From the NCBI GenBank assembly GCA_023474155.1, contig JAMCYJ010000011.1, positions 1 to 26,654 on the forward strand: DNA of 26,654 nucleotides, in the 5' to 3' direction. This DNA comes from Candidatus Martarchaeota archaeon (lineage in GTDB: Archaea; Micrarchaeota; Micrarchaeia; Micrarchaeales; Micrarchaeaceae). Positions 1 through 7,686 of the stretch are shown in pieces. Each line of letters opens with the position of its first letter. Positions within the stretch are counted from its first letter, which is position 1. The notes beneath the pieces are model-generated. The model did not search any database. It saw nothing but the letters and a program-made list of their open reading frames with translations, and was not told the origin of the DNA. Made by a program: the position numbers and the translations under genes.

Positions 1-2
1 TC

Positions 3-350
3 CTGCTCAACTATTACAAACTAAACAAAGACACAGAAAAGGAAAAAAATACCGCAAAAAAAATAATTACGGCATACCTAGACATAGCCGATAAAAGCCT
101 TGAAAATGAAGAAAAAATAAAAAATAGCAGCAATGTCGAGTTGGCAAAAAAGGCGGTTTTAGCTATCATAGACGGGATTGAGATATCAGAAAAATACGGG
201 TTTGACAGGATTGCAGAAAAATTATACAAAAAATCCATTGCAATATGCTATTCAAAAGGCATGTACAAATACGCAGAAGAGATCGAACAGAAGAGAGTAA
301 AAAATGCTGGGAAAAAGTATGGCAATGCCGAGAGCAAATCGTATTTCTAA
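3..350 (+). CDS. Unknown protein, C-terminal part (5' end outside window)
   Basis: The frame is open from the left edge to a TAA at 348-350, so the gene starts outside the window; the internal TTG at 141 is probably not its start. The visible 115 residues are rich in Lys, Glu, Tyr and Asn and look entirely helical, with repeated amphipathic stretches such as IADKSLENEEK and YGFDRIAEKLYKKSIAICY that resemble TPR-type helical hairpins. No catalytic motif is visible and I do not recognise a family. It converges on the phosphate-transport genes, with a hairpin and T-run between them. A soluble helical-repeat protein is the most that can be said. Confidence 0.6.
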   Translation: MLNYYKLNKDTEKEKNTAKKIITAYLDIADKSLENEEKIKNSSNVELAKKAVLAIIDGIEISEKYGFDRIAEKLYKKSIAICYSKGMYKYAEEIEQKRVKNAGKKYGNAESKSYF

Positions 351-372
351 ACGCTATGTTATAATTTGCAAT

Positions 373-391
373 AAGCGCGCCCGCGCGTTTT
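373..391 (+). terminator. GC hairpin plus T-run between convergent genes
   Basis: CGCG at 376-379 pairs with CGCG at 384-387 around the loop CCCG. The stem extends through a G-T pair and A-T pairs into TTTT at 388-391. It lies 22 bp after the stop of the leftmost gene and before the 3' end of the PiT gene on the other strand. Archaeal termination depends mainly on T-runs, so the hairpin may be a 3'-end stabiliser rather than a bacterial-type terminator. Confidence 0.45.
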
Positions 392-401
392 GATACTTAA
401 C

Positions 402-1340
402 TCAATGGAATATGCGCATTATTGCAAAAGACAAAATCGCGCTTGCGGCGATCAATAAAATCCAGGAATACAATATCGACAATATCGTCTTTTTCACTAA
501 AAGCCTCTGCTTATAGCCGAATGCAGTCCCATATAGACTTGTTACAAACACCTGCGTGTTTGAAAGAGGAATTCCGAATAGCGTTGCCGCCTCAACAAAA
601 ATAAATGACGCCGCCTGCGATACGACAGAATTTAAGTACTTCAACGATACAATCTCATTGCTTATCCTGCTTAGGCTTTGCCTGTTGAGGAAAATAGACC
701 CGAATATTATTCCCGCAATCAAAACAGCAATGGAATAATTGTAATAAGGCATTGCCACTAGGACAATGCCCATAGTATTCGCGCCGAGTGTAAATGCAGT
801 CAGAAATGCAAATAAAATTGAAAGAAATTTTAGCATTTTAAGCGTGCTGAATATACTCTTTGATCGTTTTTTATAAAATGCTCTTATTAGAACCAGGCTT
901 GTAACCAATGAAATCAGCGGCGCGATTATCCAGAAACTTACAAGCTTAACGAGAAAATAAATAGGCACTTTTATATTCAATGCGGCGTCCATTCCTATTA
1001 TAGAGCTTGTAAATATTATTGAAAGAGACTGCGGAACTTTCTGCCTGTCTGCAAAAAAGAATACTACTGCTGCTATAGCAAACAATATAAGTACAAAAAA
1101 TTGGGACTGCTGGAAGCCTGCGCCTGGAAGCAGCATAGATACGGATTCAAGGAATCTGCCCTCGAATACCAATCCCAAAATATAGCCTATTATGGTTAAA
1201 ATTATCCCGTTCTTTTTTGAAACCATCTTGCTTGAAATAATTGTGCCTGAGCATGCAGGAAGATTATTTCCTGAGACAAATGCTATCAGTATAAAGCCTA
1301 TGCCAAATATCGCAATATCAAATATGTCAAAAAATAACAT
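402..1340 (-). CDS. PiT-family inorganic phosphate permease
   Basis: A 312-residue integral membrane protein with about nine or ten hydrophobic segments. It has both half-repeat signatures of the PiT (PF01384) family: GNN at residues 24-26 in FVSGNNLPACSGT, and GANT at 186-189 in TLGANTMG. A GIPLSNTQ motif at 256-263 corresponds to the family GxPVSTTH, with Gln in place of His. PiT proteins import phosphate (as metal-phosphate or with a cation) across the cytoplasmic membrane. It is at the short end of the family. It lies 21 bp downstream of a DUF47/PhoU-like gene on the same strand, the usual pairing for archaeal PiT operons, so the two are probably cotranscribed. Family is confident; exact substrate is inferred. 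Confidence 0.88.
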   Translation of the reverse strand: MLFFDIFDIAIFGIGFILIAFVSGNNLPACSGTIISSKMVSKKNGIILTIIGYILGLVFEGRFLESVSMLLPGAGFQQSQFFVLILFAIAAVVFFFADRQKVPQSLSIIFTSSIIGMDAALNIKVPIYFLVKLVSFWIIAPLISLVTSLVLIRAFYKKRSKSIFSTLKMLKFLSILFAFLTAFTLGANTMGIVLVAMPYYNYSIAVLIAGIIFGSIFLNRQSLSRISNEIVSLKYLNSVVSQAASFIFVEAATLFGIPLSNTQVFVTSLYGTAFGYKQRLLVKKTILSILYSWILLIAASAILSFAIMRIFH

Positions 1341-1361
1341 GTCGCATTACCCTGTCAGCTA

Positions 1362-1994
1362 TCAAGTTATTAATGATGACATAAATGTCATGAACGCATC
1401 TGATGAGTCCTCGCAGCTGTCTAGCACATCATCCAGTTTATGCCCGACTTCCAGCAGATGGTAAAAAGTTTTAAAATTGACGTTCTGATCATACGCGAAG
1501 TCGAATATAGAATCCTTAAGCCTGTCGCCCAGTTGCTCGTTCTTTTGGATTTTTGCCCTTATCTTCTTTATTTTATCAAGGTCGTCCAACTGCTCCATAT
1601 CGCGAAGCAGGTAAAGGGTCTTTTCAATCAGCGCAGTCCCCTGAAGCACTGACTTCTCTATATATACTTTTATTCTCGAATCTTTGTCTTTATATCTCAA
1701 AAGCTCCCTTGAAAGATTGTATATCATGTCTATTATATTGTCTTCCAGATTTACAAAATCAAGCAGTATGTCGATCAGGTTCGGCGATATCGCGCCTGAA
1801 ATTATTATATTATAAATCTTGAATGCCTTGCTGTCGCTTTCCCTCTCCAGCTTGCGTATCTCGTCTATTACTGTCGGGTCCTTGAATAGCTCAGGCACCT
1901 TCCTATTGGCTTTTATCCCAATATCAATAATTTCTATATAATTCTTTATTATGTCCTGCTCCCCTAAGTTAAATAATCCGCCAAAAAGTTTCAT
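1362..1994 (-). CDS. DUF47 / PhoU-like phosphate transport regulator
   Basis: A 210-residue all-helical acidic protein of the DUF47 (TIGR00153-type) family. These are PhoU-like helical bundles that bind metal clusters and are usually encoded next to PiT permeases. Visible family features are the N-terminal FGGLFN stretch, the ExxxD-type helix around KLERESDSKAFKI, and the C-terminal helix LLEVGHKLDDVLDSCEDSSDAF. Length matches the family (about 205-225). The ATG at 1994 is preceded by TTGAT and a 3-nt spacer (tcg), the start signal seen in many genes here. It is the upstream gene of a two-gene operon with the PiT permease and probably modulates its activity from the cytoplasm. Confidence 0.87.
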   Translation of the reverse strand: MKLFGGLFNLGEQDIIKNYIEIIDIGIKANRKVPELFKDPTVIDEIRKLERESDSKAFKIYNIIISGAISPNLIDILLDFVNLEDNIIDMIYNLSRELLRYKDKDSRIKVYIEKSVLQGTALIEKTLYLLRDMEQLDDLDKIKKIRAKIQKNEQLGDRLKDSIFDFAYDQNVNFKTFYHLLEVGHKLDDVLDSCEDSSDAFMTFMSSLIT

Positions 1995-2094
1995 CGAATC
2001 AATTATTAATATTATTAAATACCAATTAATATTTTTATTTGCTAAAACTTAATAATTAAGTATTATTTGAATTATGGAACCTGCTTGTGATGTG
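1995..2094. promoter_or_regulatory. AT-rich divergent promoter region (DUF47 / rtcB)
   Basis: The interval between the divergent DUF47 and RtcB genes is almost pure A+T over 1998-2070. TATA-like candidates are near 2013-2024 for the minus strand and 2030-2040 for the plus strand. Both promoters must lie here because no other gene intervenes. Exact boxes are not resolved by reading. Confidence 0.45.
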
Positions 2095-3528
2095 ATGAAT
2101 ACCAAAAAGACCAGTGACTTTACATGGGAGATAGAGAAGGAAGGGAATATGAATGTACCTGTAAAAATCTACGCGAATCAGGAGATTATGGATGCAATGA
2201 AAAGGGATAGGACACTGATGCAGGCAGAAAATGTCGCAAAACTTCCATCGATAGTACAGGATATGATTGTTATGCCTGACGGGCATGAAGGATACGGGTT
2301 TCCTGTCGGCGGAGTTGCGGCATTTGATGTTGAAAACGGGATAATATCCCCCGGCGCGGTCGGCTTCGACATCAATTGCGGCGTTAGACTGATAAAAACG
2401 AACCTTTCAATTGAGGATGTTAAACCCAAGATAAACAGCCTTATGGATTCGCTGTTTAAAAACGTTCCTAGCGGGGTAGGTAGCAAAATAAGGCTCGGCT
2501 TCACGAAATCAGACCTTGAGAGAATCGCGCTTGAAGGGGTCGCGCACGTAGTGGGCAAAGGTTACGGAATCAGCCAGGACCTTGACAGGATAGAGGAAAA
2601 TGGATGCATAAAGGGCGCGGACCCCGATAAAGTATCAGAGCTCGCTAATGAGCGCGGAAAGCAGCAGCTCGGCACGCTCGGCGCGGGGAATCATTTCCTT
2701 GAAGTACAGAGAGTGGATGCGATACTTGACAAAGGCGTTGCAGACAAATTCGGGCTTTATGAAAACCAGATAGTTGTAATGCTCCACAGCGGATCACGAG
2801 GATACGGGCACCAGGTATGCAGCGACTACCTAAAGATACTTTCTGATTATCAAAGAAAAAATAACATTACTCTGCCAGATCCTGAGCTTGCTTACGCATT
2901 CATAGGGTCAAAGGAAGCCGATGACTACCAGAAGGCGATGTCCTCTGCCGTGAATTTCGCGTTTGCTAACAGACAGATAATGACCAACTCGATAAGGAAG
3001 AGCTTTGAGGATACATTCGGAAAAAGCTCCGATGCGCTCGGCATGGAACTGCTTTACGATGTTGCGCACAATATTGCAAAAATCGAAAACCATCATGTGG
3101 GGGGGAGAGACAAAGACCTGGTAGTGCATAGAAAGGGCGCGACAAGGGCATTCGGACCGGGAAGGCAGGAGGTGCCGAAGATCTATAGAAGCACTGGCCA
3201 GCCCGTCATAATCCCTGGAAGCATGGGCACGGCAAGTTATGTGCTTGTCGGCAGGAGCGAAGCCATGTCAGAGACATTCGGCTCATCATGCCATGGGTCA
3301 GGGCGGGTAATGTCAAGACACCAGGCGATACGCGAAATATCCCAGCAGAAGACGTTGAGCGCCCTGAAGTCAAAGCACATAGAACTGAGAGTCAGAGACA
3401 AGAAACTAATCAGCGAAGAAGCAGAGTGGGCGTACAAGAATGTTGATGACGTCGTGCATAGCATAGAAGGCGCAAAGATATCAGATATTGTGGCGAAAAT
3501 GGTCCCTATAGGAGTTACAAAAGGATAA
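2095..3528 (+). CDS. rtcB: RtcB, tRNA-splicing RNA ligase
   Basis: RtcB joins 2',3'-cyclic phosphate (or 3'-phosphate) and 5'-OH RNA ends with GTP and Mn2+. In archaea it seals tRNA exons after intron removal, which fits the two intron-containing tRNA genes in this window. All core motifs are present in order: VMPDGHEGYGFPVGG, DINCGVR (metal Cys), GAGNHFLEVQ, HSGSRGYGHQV, HHVGGRDK, PGSMGTASYV, and SSCHGSGRVMSR with the His that carries GMP. No intein is present. The frame opens with ATG at 2074, but ATG 2095 is preceded by TGTGAT and a 3-nt spacer and gives 477 residues, close to the usual 480; I chose it. A third possible ATG is at 2149. Confidence 0.96.
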   Translation: MNTKKTSDFTWEIEKEGNMNVPVKIYANQEIMDAMKRDRTLMQAENVAKLPSIVQDMIVMPDGHEGYGFPVGGVAAFDVENGIISPGAVGFDINCGVRLIKTNLSIEDVKPKINSLMDSLFKNVPSGVGSKIRLGFTKSDLERIALEGVAHVVGKGYGISQDLDRIEENGCIKGADPDKVSELANERGKQQLGTLGAGNHFLEVQRVDAILDKGVADKFGLYENQIVVMLHSGSRGYGHQVCSDYLKILSDYQRKNNITLPDPELAYAFIGSKEADDYQKAMSSAVNFAFANRQIMTNSIRKSFEDTFGKSSDALGMELLYDVAHNIAKIENHHVGGRDKDLVVHRKGATRAFGPGRQEVPKIYRSTGQPVIIPGSMGTASYVLVGRSEAMSETFGSSCHGSGRVMSRHQAIREISQQKTLSALKSKHIELRVRDKKLISEEAEWAYKNVDDVVHSIEGAKISDIVAKMVPIGVTKG

Positions 3529-3550
3529 CACCAATAAAAAGATGAAATAA

Positions 3551-3847
3551 ATGCAAGATATCACATCCATCATAGGGTTTGCCGCAGGCCTTATATTAAT
3601 AGTGGCCTATGTGCCGCAGGCGATTAAAACAATAAAAACAAAATCAACTAATGACATCTCATTGTTATTTGCAATCTTCATATTCGTAGGTGATGTGCTT
3701 TGGATTATTTACGGGCTTATTTTAAAATCAGCTCCTCTTATAATCACAAATTTAGCCCTTGGCATTTTGATTTTGCCCGTGCTATTGATAAAAATTAAGA
3801 ATAACCTGAAAAAATTAAGCACCAATTATAACAAAACAGGATTATAA
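3551..3847 (+). CDS. SemiSWEET-type PQ-loop membrane protein
   Basis: A 98-residue protein with three hydrophobic segments (about 5-22, 38-56 and 64-82) and a PQ motif at residues 22-23 in AYVPQAIKTIKTKSTNDIS. This is the single-repeat layout of SemiSWEETs, which dimerise to form a small-solute (usually sugar) transporter. The Lys-rich C-terminus is probably cytoplasmic. It starts 22 bp after rtcB on the same strand and may share its transcript, although no functional link is obvious. Substrate is unknown; the glycosidase at 5331 makes a sugar plausible but this is inference. Confidence 0.82.
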   Translation: MQDITSIIGFAAGLILIVAYVPQAIKTIKTKSTNDISLLFAIFIFVGDVLWIIYGLILKSAPLIITNLALGILILPVLLIKIKNNLKKLSTNYNKTGL

Positions 3848-3873
3848 TAGTGCTATTAAAAATTAAGCATTGA

Positions 3874-4095
3874 CTGTTTTTTATAAGTATGAATTGGAAT
3901 GAAAATCCACTCAGAACTTATAAACCAATGTTGAATTTAATAGAACGAACCAAGACTAAAATTGGTCTGAAAATATTCGTAAGATTAGATAAACACATAT
4001 AGGGAACAGCAAAGGAAATAACTGACGAAGAATTTGACAAGGTAAAAATCGTATCTAATTTTGTTAATTCTAACTGGAATTATACATCGAATTAG
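3874..4095 (+). pseudogene. ISAzo13-family transposase, C-terminal remnant with in-frame stop
   Basis: One frame reads LFFISMNWNENPLRTYK, continues through LNLIERTKTKIGLKIFVRLDKHI, meets TAG at 4000-4002, then continues GTAKEITDEEFDKVKIVSNF and ends NSNWNYTSN before TAG at 4093-4095. I recognise this as the C-terminal end of ISAzo13 (Rhodopirellula-type) transposases, whose consensus runs roughly LFSFISxNWRGxPL, then VNLIGxTxTxTGLxVxAxLD, then HxEWNYTI. The catalytic part is missing and an in-frame TGA lies at 3871-3873, so this is a dead fragment. It is followed directly by 17-bp repeats that may be the element end. Family assignment is from memory of the consensus. Confidence 0.72.
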
Positions 4096-4096
4096 T

Positions 4097-4159
4097 CAAC
4101 TTATTTTGCAGTAATCCCTTAAGGAATATGTTCCCATACCTGCAACTTATTTTGCAGTA
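4097..4159. repeat. 17-bp direct repeat beside transposase remnant
   Basis: CAACTTATTTTGCAGTA occurs at 4097-4113 and again at 4143-4159, identical and 46 bp apart. The first copy begins 2 bp after the stop of the transposase fragment; the second ends 4 bp before the 3' end of the next gene. This suggests the subterminal or terminal region of the decayed insertion element. No left end or matching inverted copy was seen in the window. Confidence 0.65.
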
Positions 4160-4163
4160 GTTT

Positions 4164-4919
4164 TTAAGATGTGTGAAAACCCACATAATTTATAGAAAAG
4201 TCTATTGTTGCAGATTGGTTTTCGAAATTGTAAAGTAAAAAGTAGGCAGTTCCATTTACAACAGGTATAATAAGTTTAGTTGTTGGTTGCCCATTAAATT
4301 GAGTATAAGGTTTAATATAACTATTAAAAATAAGTTCACCTTGAGAATAATAAGGCTTTTCGTTAGAAATATAAATACTAAATGTTGAACCATTTATCCC
4401 TTGTTTTACTGGGGCTACAGTGTAATTTAAGATTATATATCCAGAATACGGAACAGAAATTGAAAAGTTTGACACACCTGCTTGGTATGAACTCAATGAA
4501 TAATTATAGGTTTCAGCAGGAACAGAAATAACCTGTTCTGTAAATAACGCTTTTGTGTAGGGGTGTGTTAAGTTATACTCAGTTATGTTGTATTTGCTCA
4601 ATAATGTTGTATAACTACTCTTACTTGCATTGTATTTTTTTGATATATTTGCAAGATTGGAATTTGCAGTATTAAGCTGATTTCCTTGCTTATCATAATT
4701 CTTTGATATATTTGCAAGATTGGAATTTGCAGTATTAAGCTGATTTCCTTGTGTATTGTAATTTATTTGAAGTGTAGCATAGTTTGCTTTTATAGAACTA
4801 TATGAAGACGTAATTTGCATGTATCCATAAGCAAAGAGGGCAGCAACTACAAAGAGTATTGCGATAATCGCATAAAATAATTCCATATTTGATTTCGTTT
4901 TATTTGTTTTTGTAGGCAT
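4164..4919 (-). CDS. Membrane-anchored coiled-coil protein with extracellular beta domain
   Basis: A 251-residue protein. A basic N-terminus (MPTKTNKTKS) is followed by one membrane segment (about residues 13-32, LFYAIIAILFVVAALFAYGY). A heptad-like coiled-coil stalk (35-115) contains two near-identical 21-residue units with the core GNQLNTANSNLANISK. The C-terminal half (120-251) is Tyr/Ser/Thr/Asn-rich and beta-like. Many N-x-S/T sequons (NYS, NFS, NYT, NGS, NGT, NQS) suggest an N-glycosylated outer-surface domain. The layout predicts a type II membrane protein with the domain held outside the cell, perhaps for attachment or envelope structure. No family recognised. The gene is AT-richer than its neighbours and lies beside an insertion-element remnant, so it may be acquired. 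Confidence 0.7.
   Translation of the reverse strand: MPTKTNKTKSNMELFYAIIAILFVVAALFAYGYMQITSSYSSIKANYATLQINYNTQGNQLNTANSNLANISKNYDKQGNQLNTANSNLANISKKYNASKSSYTTLLSKYNITEYNLTHPYTKALFTEQVISVPAETYNYSLSSYQAGVSNFSISVPYSGYIILNYTVAPVKQGINGSTFSIYISNEKPYYSQGELIFNSYIKPYTQFNGQPTTKLIIPVVNGTAYFLLYNFENQSATIDFSINYVGFHTS
4639..4751 (-). repeat. In-frame tandem duplication, 63-bp period
   Basis: A 50-bp stretch at 4639-4688 is repeated identically at 4702-4751. The period is 63 bp, i.e. 21 codons or three heptads. It lies in the stalk of the membrane-anchored protein and so lengthens the coiled coil without breaking frame or heptad phase. The identity at nucleotide level indicates a recent duplication. Confidence 0.85.
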
Positions 4920-5072
4920 TCTACCACCTAATACAGAAGGTGTTGAAAATTTATAAACATTTGCACAAAATGCTCTATGCCTTTATTATTTTTATATGAG
5001 GCTGTTGCATGCTAAAACTATGTTTGAGAATGGGGACATTTCGATGACTTATATATAACCCCTTATGCAGTA

Positions 5073-5158
5073 TGCGCCAACCGGGATTTGAACCCGGGCA
5101 TTCAGCTTTTTTCTTTTCATTGGGAAGCTGATATCCTACCAGGCTAGATTATTAGCGC
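5073..5158 (-). tRNA. tRNA-Gly(CCC) with short intron
   Basis: On the minus strand the acceptor arm GCGCTAA pairs with TTGGCGC, with discriminator A and no encoded CCA. The D arm is ATCT/GGAT with a GG in its loop. The T arm is CCGGG-TTCAAAT-CCCGG. The anticodon stem TCAGC/GCTGA encloses 20 nt instead of 7, so about 13 nt must be removed. Placing the intron after position 37 leaves the loop TTCCCAA and anticodon CCC, giving glycine. The intron is nearly all A and G and I cannot draw a good bulge-helix-bulge. The gene is 86 nt with the intron and 73 without. An AT-rich TATA-like stretch lies upstream at about 5199-5216. Confidence 0.85.
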
Positions 5159-5330
5159 AATTTGCCAATCAGCAGTAGCAGAAGACTGCGGAAGGCTGTA
5201 TAAAATTATTATATATCTTATTGTTCATTAAACTATTATAATTTACCATAAATTTTAAGCACTTAGCTTTAATAATCGGCTGCAATAAACCAAAATAAAC
5301 TAAAACCTGCCGCATGCTGGCACCAAAGGT

Positions 5331-6563
5331 ATGTTGAGTTGTATGTTCCCTGATGATTTTATTTTCGGAAGCAATCTTAGCGATTACCAGCACTTCGGCG
5401 GCAGCGAGTGCGATATGCCGCTAATCTATTCTGTAAAGCATAAAGAATACTTTAAGGAAGACCTCCAGTACATTGATGTTATCGGGTTGACGGGCTTCAG
5501 GTTCAATATAGAGTGGGCAAGGATAGAGCCGCATGAAAATTTTATCGACAAGGCAGCCGTCAAATTTTACCATGCTTATTTTGATGAACTGAAAAAATAC
5601 AATGTCAAGACGATTGTTACCCTGCACCATTTCACAAATCCGGAGTGGATACATAAGTACGGAGGCATGGAGTCAAGCCATGTAAGAGACAAGTTTTTGG
5701 CGTATGTTGATTTCGTAAGCAAGGAGTTTGGCAGAAACATAGACTATTTTGCGGTATTCAATGAGCCTGTATTTTATCTGTACAATGCGTATATTGCCGC
5801 AAAGTTCCCTCCGTTCCACAGGTGCGATGCAGTCGGCATGTTAAGAGCCCTTAAAAACGTATCAGGCATGCATTCGGATTCTTATAGTATTATCAAGTCA
5901 AATTCCGCAGGCTCGCAGGTTGGCTCTGTTAATGCAGTATCCTCAAATATCGATGCCAACATTGTTTTAAGGCCGATCCAGAGCGCAGCAATGCTTGCGA
6001 ACAGGATATTCATAGATAGTTCTGCCAAAAGAAGCGATTTTATAGGAATTAATTATTACGTTTCACTCAAAAATATGTTTTCAGGAAACTACAAGATAAA
6101 TCCTGACGGTCTTTCAGATGCAGCAGTTAGGATTTATTCGAGGCACGGCAAGCCGGTCATAATCACTGAAAATGGCATGCCTACAACAGATGCAAACTTG
6201 AAGTCAGCGTATCTTATCAAACACCTGCGTTCAGTAGAAAATGCTATCGAAAACAAGCATATCGTGATCAAAGGTTACTTTTACTGGTCGTTTCTGCATG
6301 GATATGAATGGTTCAACGACTACAGGCCAAATTTTGGTCTCATAAATGTGCACCTTGGCACAATGGAGAGGCAGGCGACAAAGGCTGCATTTGCATTTTC
6401 TAAGGTAATAAAAGAGAAAACAGCAAGAAGTATTGCACTGCCAAGCAATACTGAATCCTCTCTTTCCGAGTTTAAGAGATGGCCATTTAGCAAGAACATA
6501 AATCCACTAAATCCTAAAATGCATAAAGAGACTGATGCCAAGCTAAAAACAAAGTTTAAATAG
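5331..6563 (+). CDS. Glycoside hydrolase family 1 (beta-glycosidase)
   Basis: A retaining beta-glycosidase of family GH1 with a TIM-barrel fold. Both catalytic glutamates are visible: acid/base E145 in VFNEPVF and nucleophile E280 in IITENGMP. Other family signatures are FNIEWARIEP (60s), TLHHFTNPEW (98-106), INYY (near 240) and WSFLHGYEW (319-327). Length 410 is shorter than the usual 440-490. There is no signal peptide, so it is cytoplasmic. The last 45 residues are a polar Ser/Lys-rich tail outside the barrel. The frame opens at ATG 5331, but ATG 5343 gives MFPDDFIFG, the normal family N-terminus, and is equally possible. Sugar specificity (glucose, galactose or mannose type) cannot be read from the sequence. 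Confidence 0.92.
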   Translation: MLSCMFPDDFIFGSNLSDYQHFGGSECDMPLIYSVKHKEYFKEDLQYIDVIGLTGFRFNIEWARIEPHENFIDKAAVKFYHAYFDELKKYNVKTIVTLHHFTNPEWIHKYGGMESSHVRDKFLAYVDFVSKEFGRNIDYFAVFNEPVFYLYNAYIAAKFPPFHRCDAVGMLRALKNVSGMHSDSYSIIKSNSAGSQVGSVNAVSSNIDANIVLRPIQSAAMLANRIFIDSSAKRSDFIGINYYVSLKNMFSGNYKINPDGLSDAAVRIYSRHGKPVIITENGMPTTDANLKSAYLIKHLRSVENAIENKHIVIKGYFYWSFLHGYEWFNDYRPNFGLINVHLGTMERQATKAAFAFSKVIKEKTARSIALPSNTESSLSEFKRWPFSKNINPLNPKMHKETDAKLKTKFK

Positions 6564-6628
6564 CCGTGTCTGTTGCTGCTAATGGATAATGCTCCAACTG
6601 CATTCGGCATCCAATCAAATAGGAAAAG

Positions 6629-6670
6629 GCCAGTGCCTGAGGCACTGGCAAGGCGACCAGTTTTCTCTTT
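6629..6670 (+). terminator. 9-bp perfect hairpin followed by T-run
   Basis: GCCAGTGCC (6629-6637) and GGCACTGGC (6641-6649) form a perfect 9-bp stem with a 3-nt loop. A T-rich run (TTTTCTCTTT, 6661-6670) follows 11 nt later. It lies 65 bp downstream of the GH1 stop codon and before the 3' end of the convergent gene. It probably marks the GH1 transcript end. Confidence 0.5.
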
Positions 6671-6759
6671 ACGATCTTTGTAAATTAATAATTATTATGA
6701 ATACACATATTTAAAAATGTTTTGTTTAGCTGTCTAATAGTGGAATTTTATCGTTTCCG

Positions 6760-7653
6760 TTATAAAACAGTCCCAACGGCAAATATCCTCGGCGCCGCGT
6801 TCCTCAAAAGCAGGAAAGCATCTTTTTTTTCTATGGCGATTGGCTTTTCAAAGCTTATTTTCGCACGGTTTCCGTCAACTTTCTCGACAAGGCATGCCCT
6901 GTATGAAAAGTTTGATATGAATACGTATCTTCCGCCGCCCTCTACATCCTCGCCTGCAAACCTGCTTGCCCTGAATTCCGTTTCGATGCTGCTTACAGTG
7001 TTTATCTTTTCGGATGTAATTAGGTCCCCTTTCTCTATGTCGTCGCTGTCAATGCCCTTAAGCGCCAGCCCTACGCGGGTGTTGACCCCTGCGGTTTTAA
7101 CGTCTATGTCCTGGCTCTGGATTGATTTTATGAGTACCTGCTTGCCTGAAGAGTGAAACATAGCATCATGCACATTTACATTCCCTTTCGTGACGATGCC
7201 GAGCGCGACGCACCCTATTCCCTTTACATTAAATGCCGCGTCTATATCAATTCTTGCGGCTTCCTGTTTTCCTTCGCCTGCCGCTGCTGTTTTTGCCATT
7301 ATCCCGCTTAAAACGTTTTCCTTGTTCGACACGGTATAATTAAGGTTTAATCCGGAAATGATCTTGTCTATGCTGCTGTCGTCCGTGAATATTACTGGCT
7401 TGCCGCATAGCTCGGCTCCTATTATAAGTTCCCCAAATGTTTTGTCTATGTTTTTTGTGCTGATCACAAATTTATTAGCCATCAGCATCGCCTGTGCAAC
7501 ATTGTGGATCTTTTTTTCAAGATCAACGGCGCCCAATCCGACAATAACATTTCCGTCAAAGGCTCTGTTGTAGAACACTATCCCCTCCTCCGAGCTTTTT
7601 TTGCCTATATATTCCGCAAGCTCGGAGTCATAAATAAACACAATCAAATGCAC
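6760..7653 (-). CDS. EF-Tu/SelB-like protein with degenerate G domain
   Basis: A 297-residue protein. Residues about 136-214 (with GIGCVALGIVTKGNVNVHDA and IDSDDIEKGDLITS) match the beta-barrel domain II of EF-Tu/SelB-type translation factors. The last 80 residues, ending PRIFAVGTVL, match domain III. The first 130 residues sit where the GTPase domain should be but have no P-loop (GHVDHGKT), no DxxG and no NKxD, so GTP binding is not expected. It is most like the GTPase-dead SelB paralogues known in some archaea, whose role is unknown. The GTG start at 7653 follows GGGGAT with a 4-nt spacer. The gene begins 33 bp after the EncFtn gene on the same strand and is probably cotranscribed with it. 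Confidence 0.7.
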   Translation of the reverse strand: MHLIVFIYDSELAEYIGKKSSEEGIVFYNRAFDGNVIVGLGAVDLEKKIHNVAQAMLMANKFVISTKNIDKTFGELIIGAELCGKPVIFTDDSSIDKIISGLNLNYTVSNKENVLSGIMAKTAAAGEGKQEAARIDIDAAFNVKGIGCVALGIVTKGNVNVHDAMFHSSGKQVLIKSIQSQDIDVKTAGVNTRVGLALKGIDSDDIEKGDLITSEKINTVSSIETEFRASRFAGEDVEGGGRYVFISNFSYRACLVEKVDGNRAKISFEKPIAIEKKDAFLLLRNAAPRIFAVGTVL

Positions 7654-7686
7654 AAAAATCCCCTGCCATTAAATTTGTCGGCAATA

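Noticed and set aside
4639..4751. Two 50-bp identical repeats with a 13-bp spacer, superficially CRISPR-like
   Set aside because: Only two copies, in frame within a coding gene with 21-codon period; no spacers of CRISPR size and no cas genes.
6722..7156. A 144-codon plus-strand ORF opposite the EF-Tu-like gene
   Set aside because: It is a shadow of the minus-strand gene: Ser/Phe-rich translation, no family match, while the minus-strand product has clear domains II and III.
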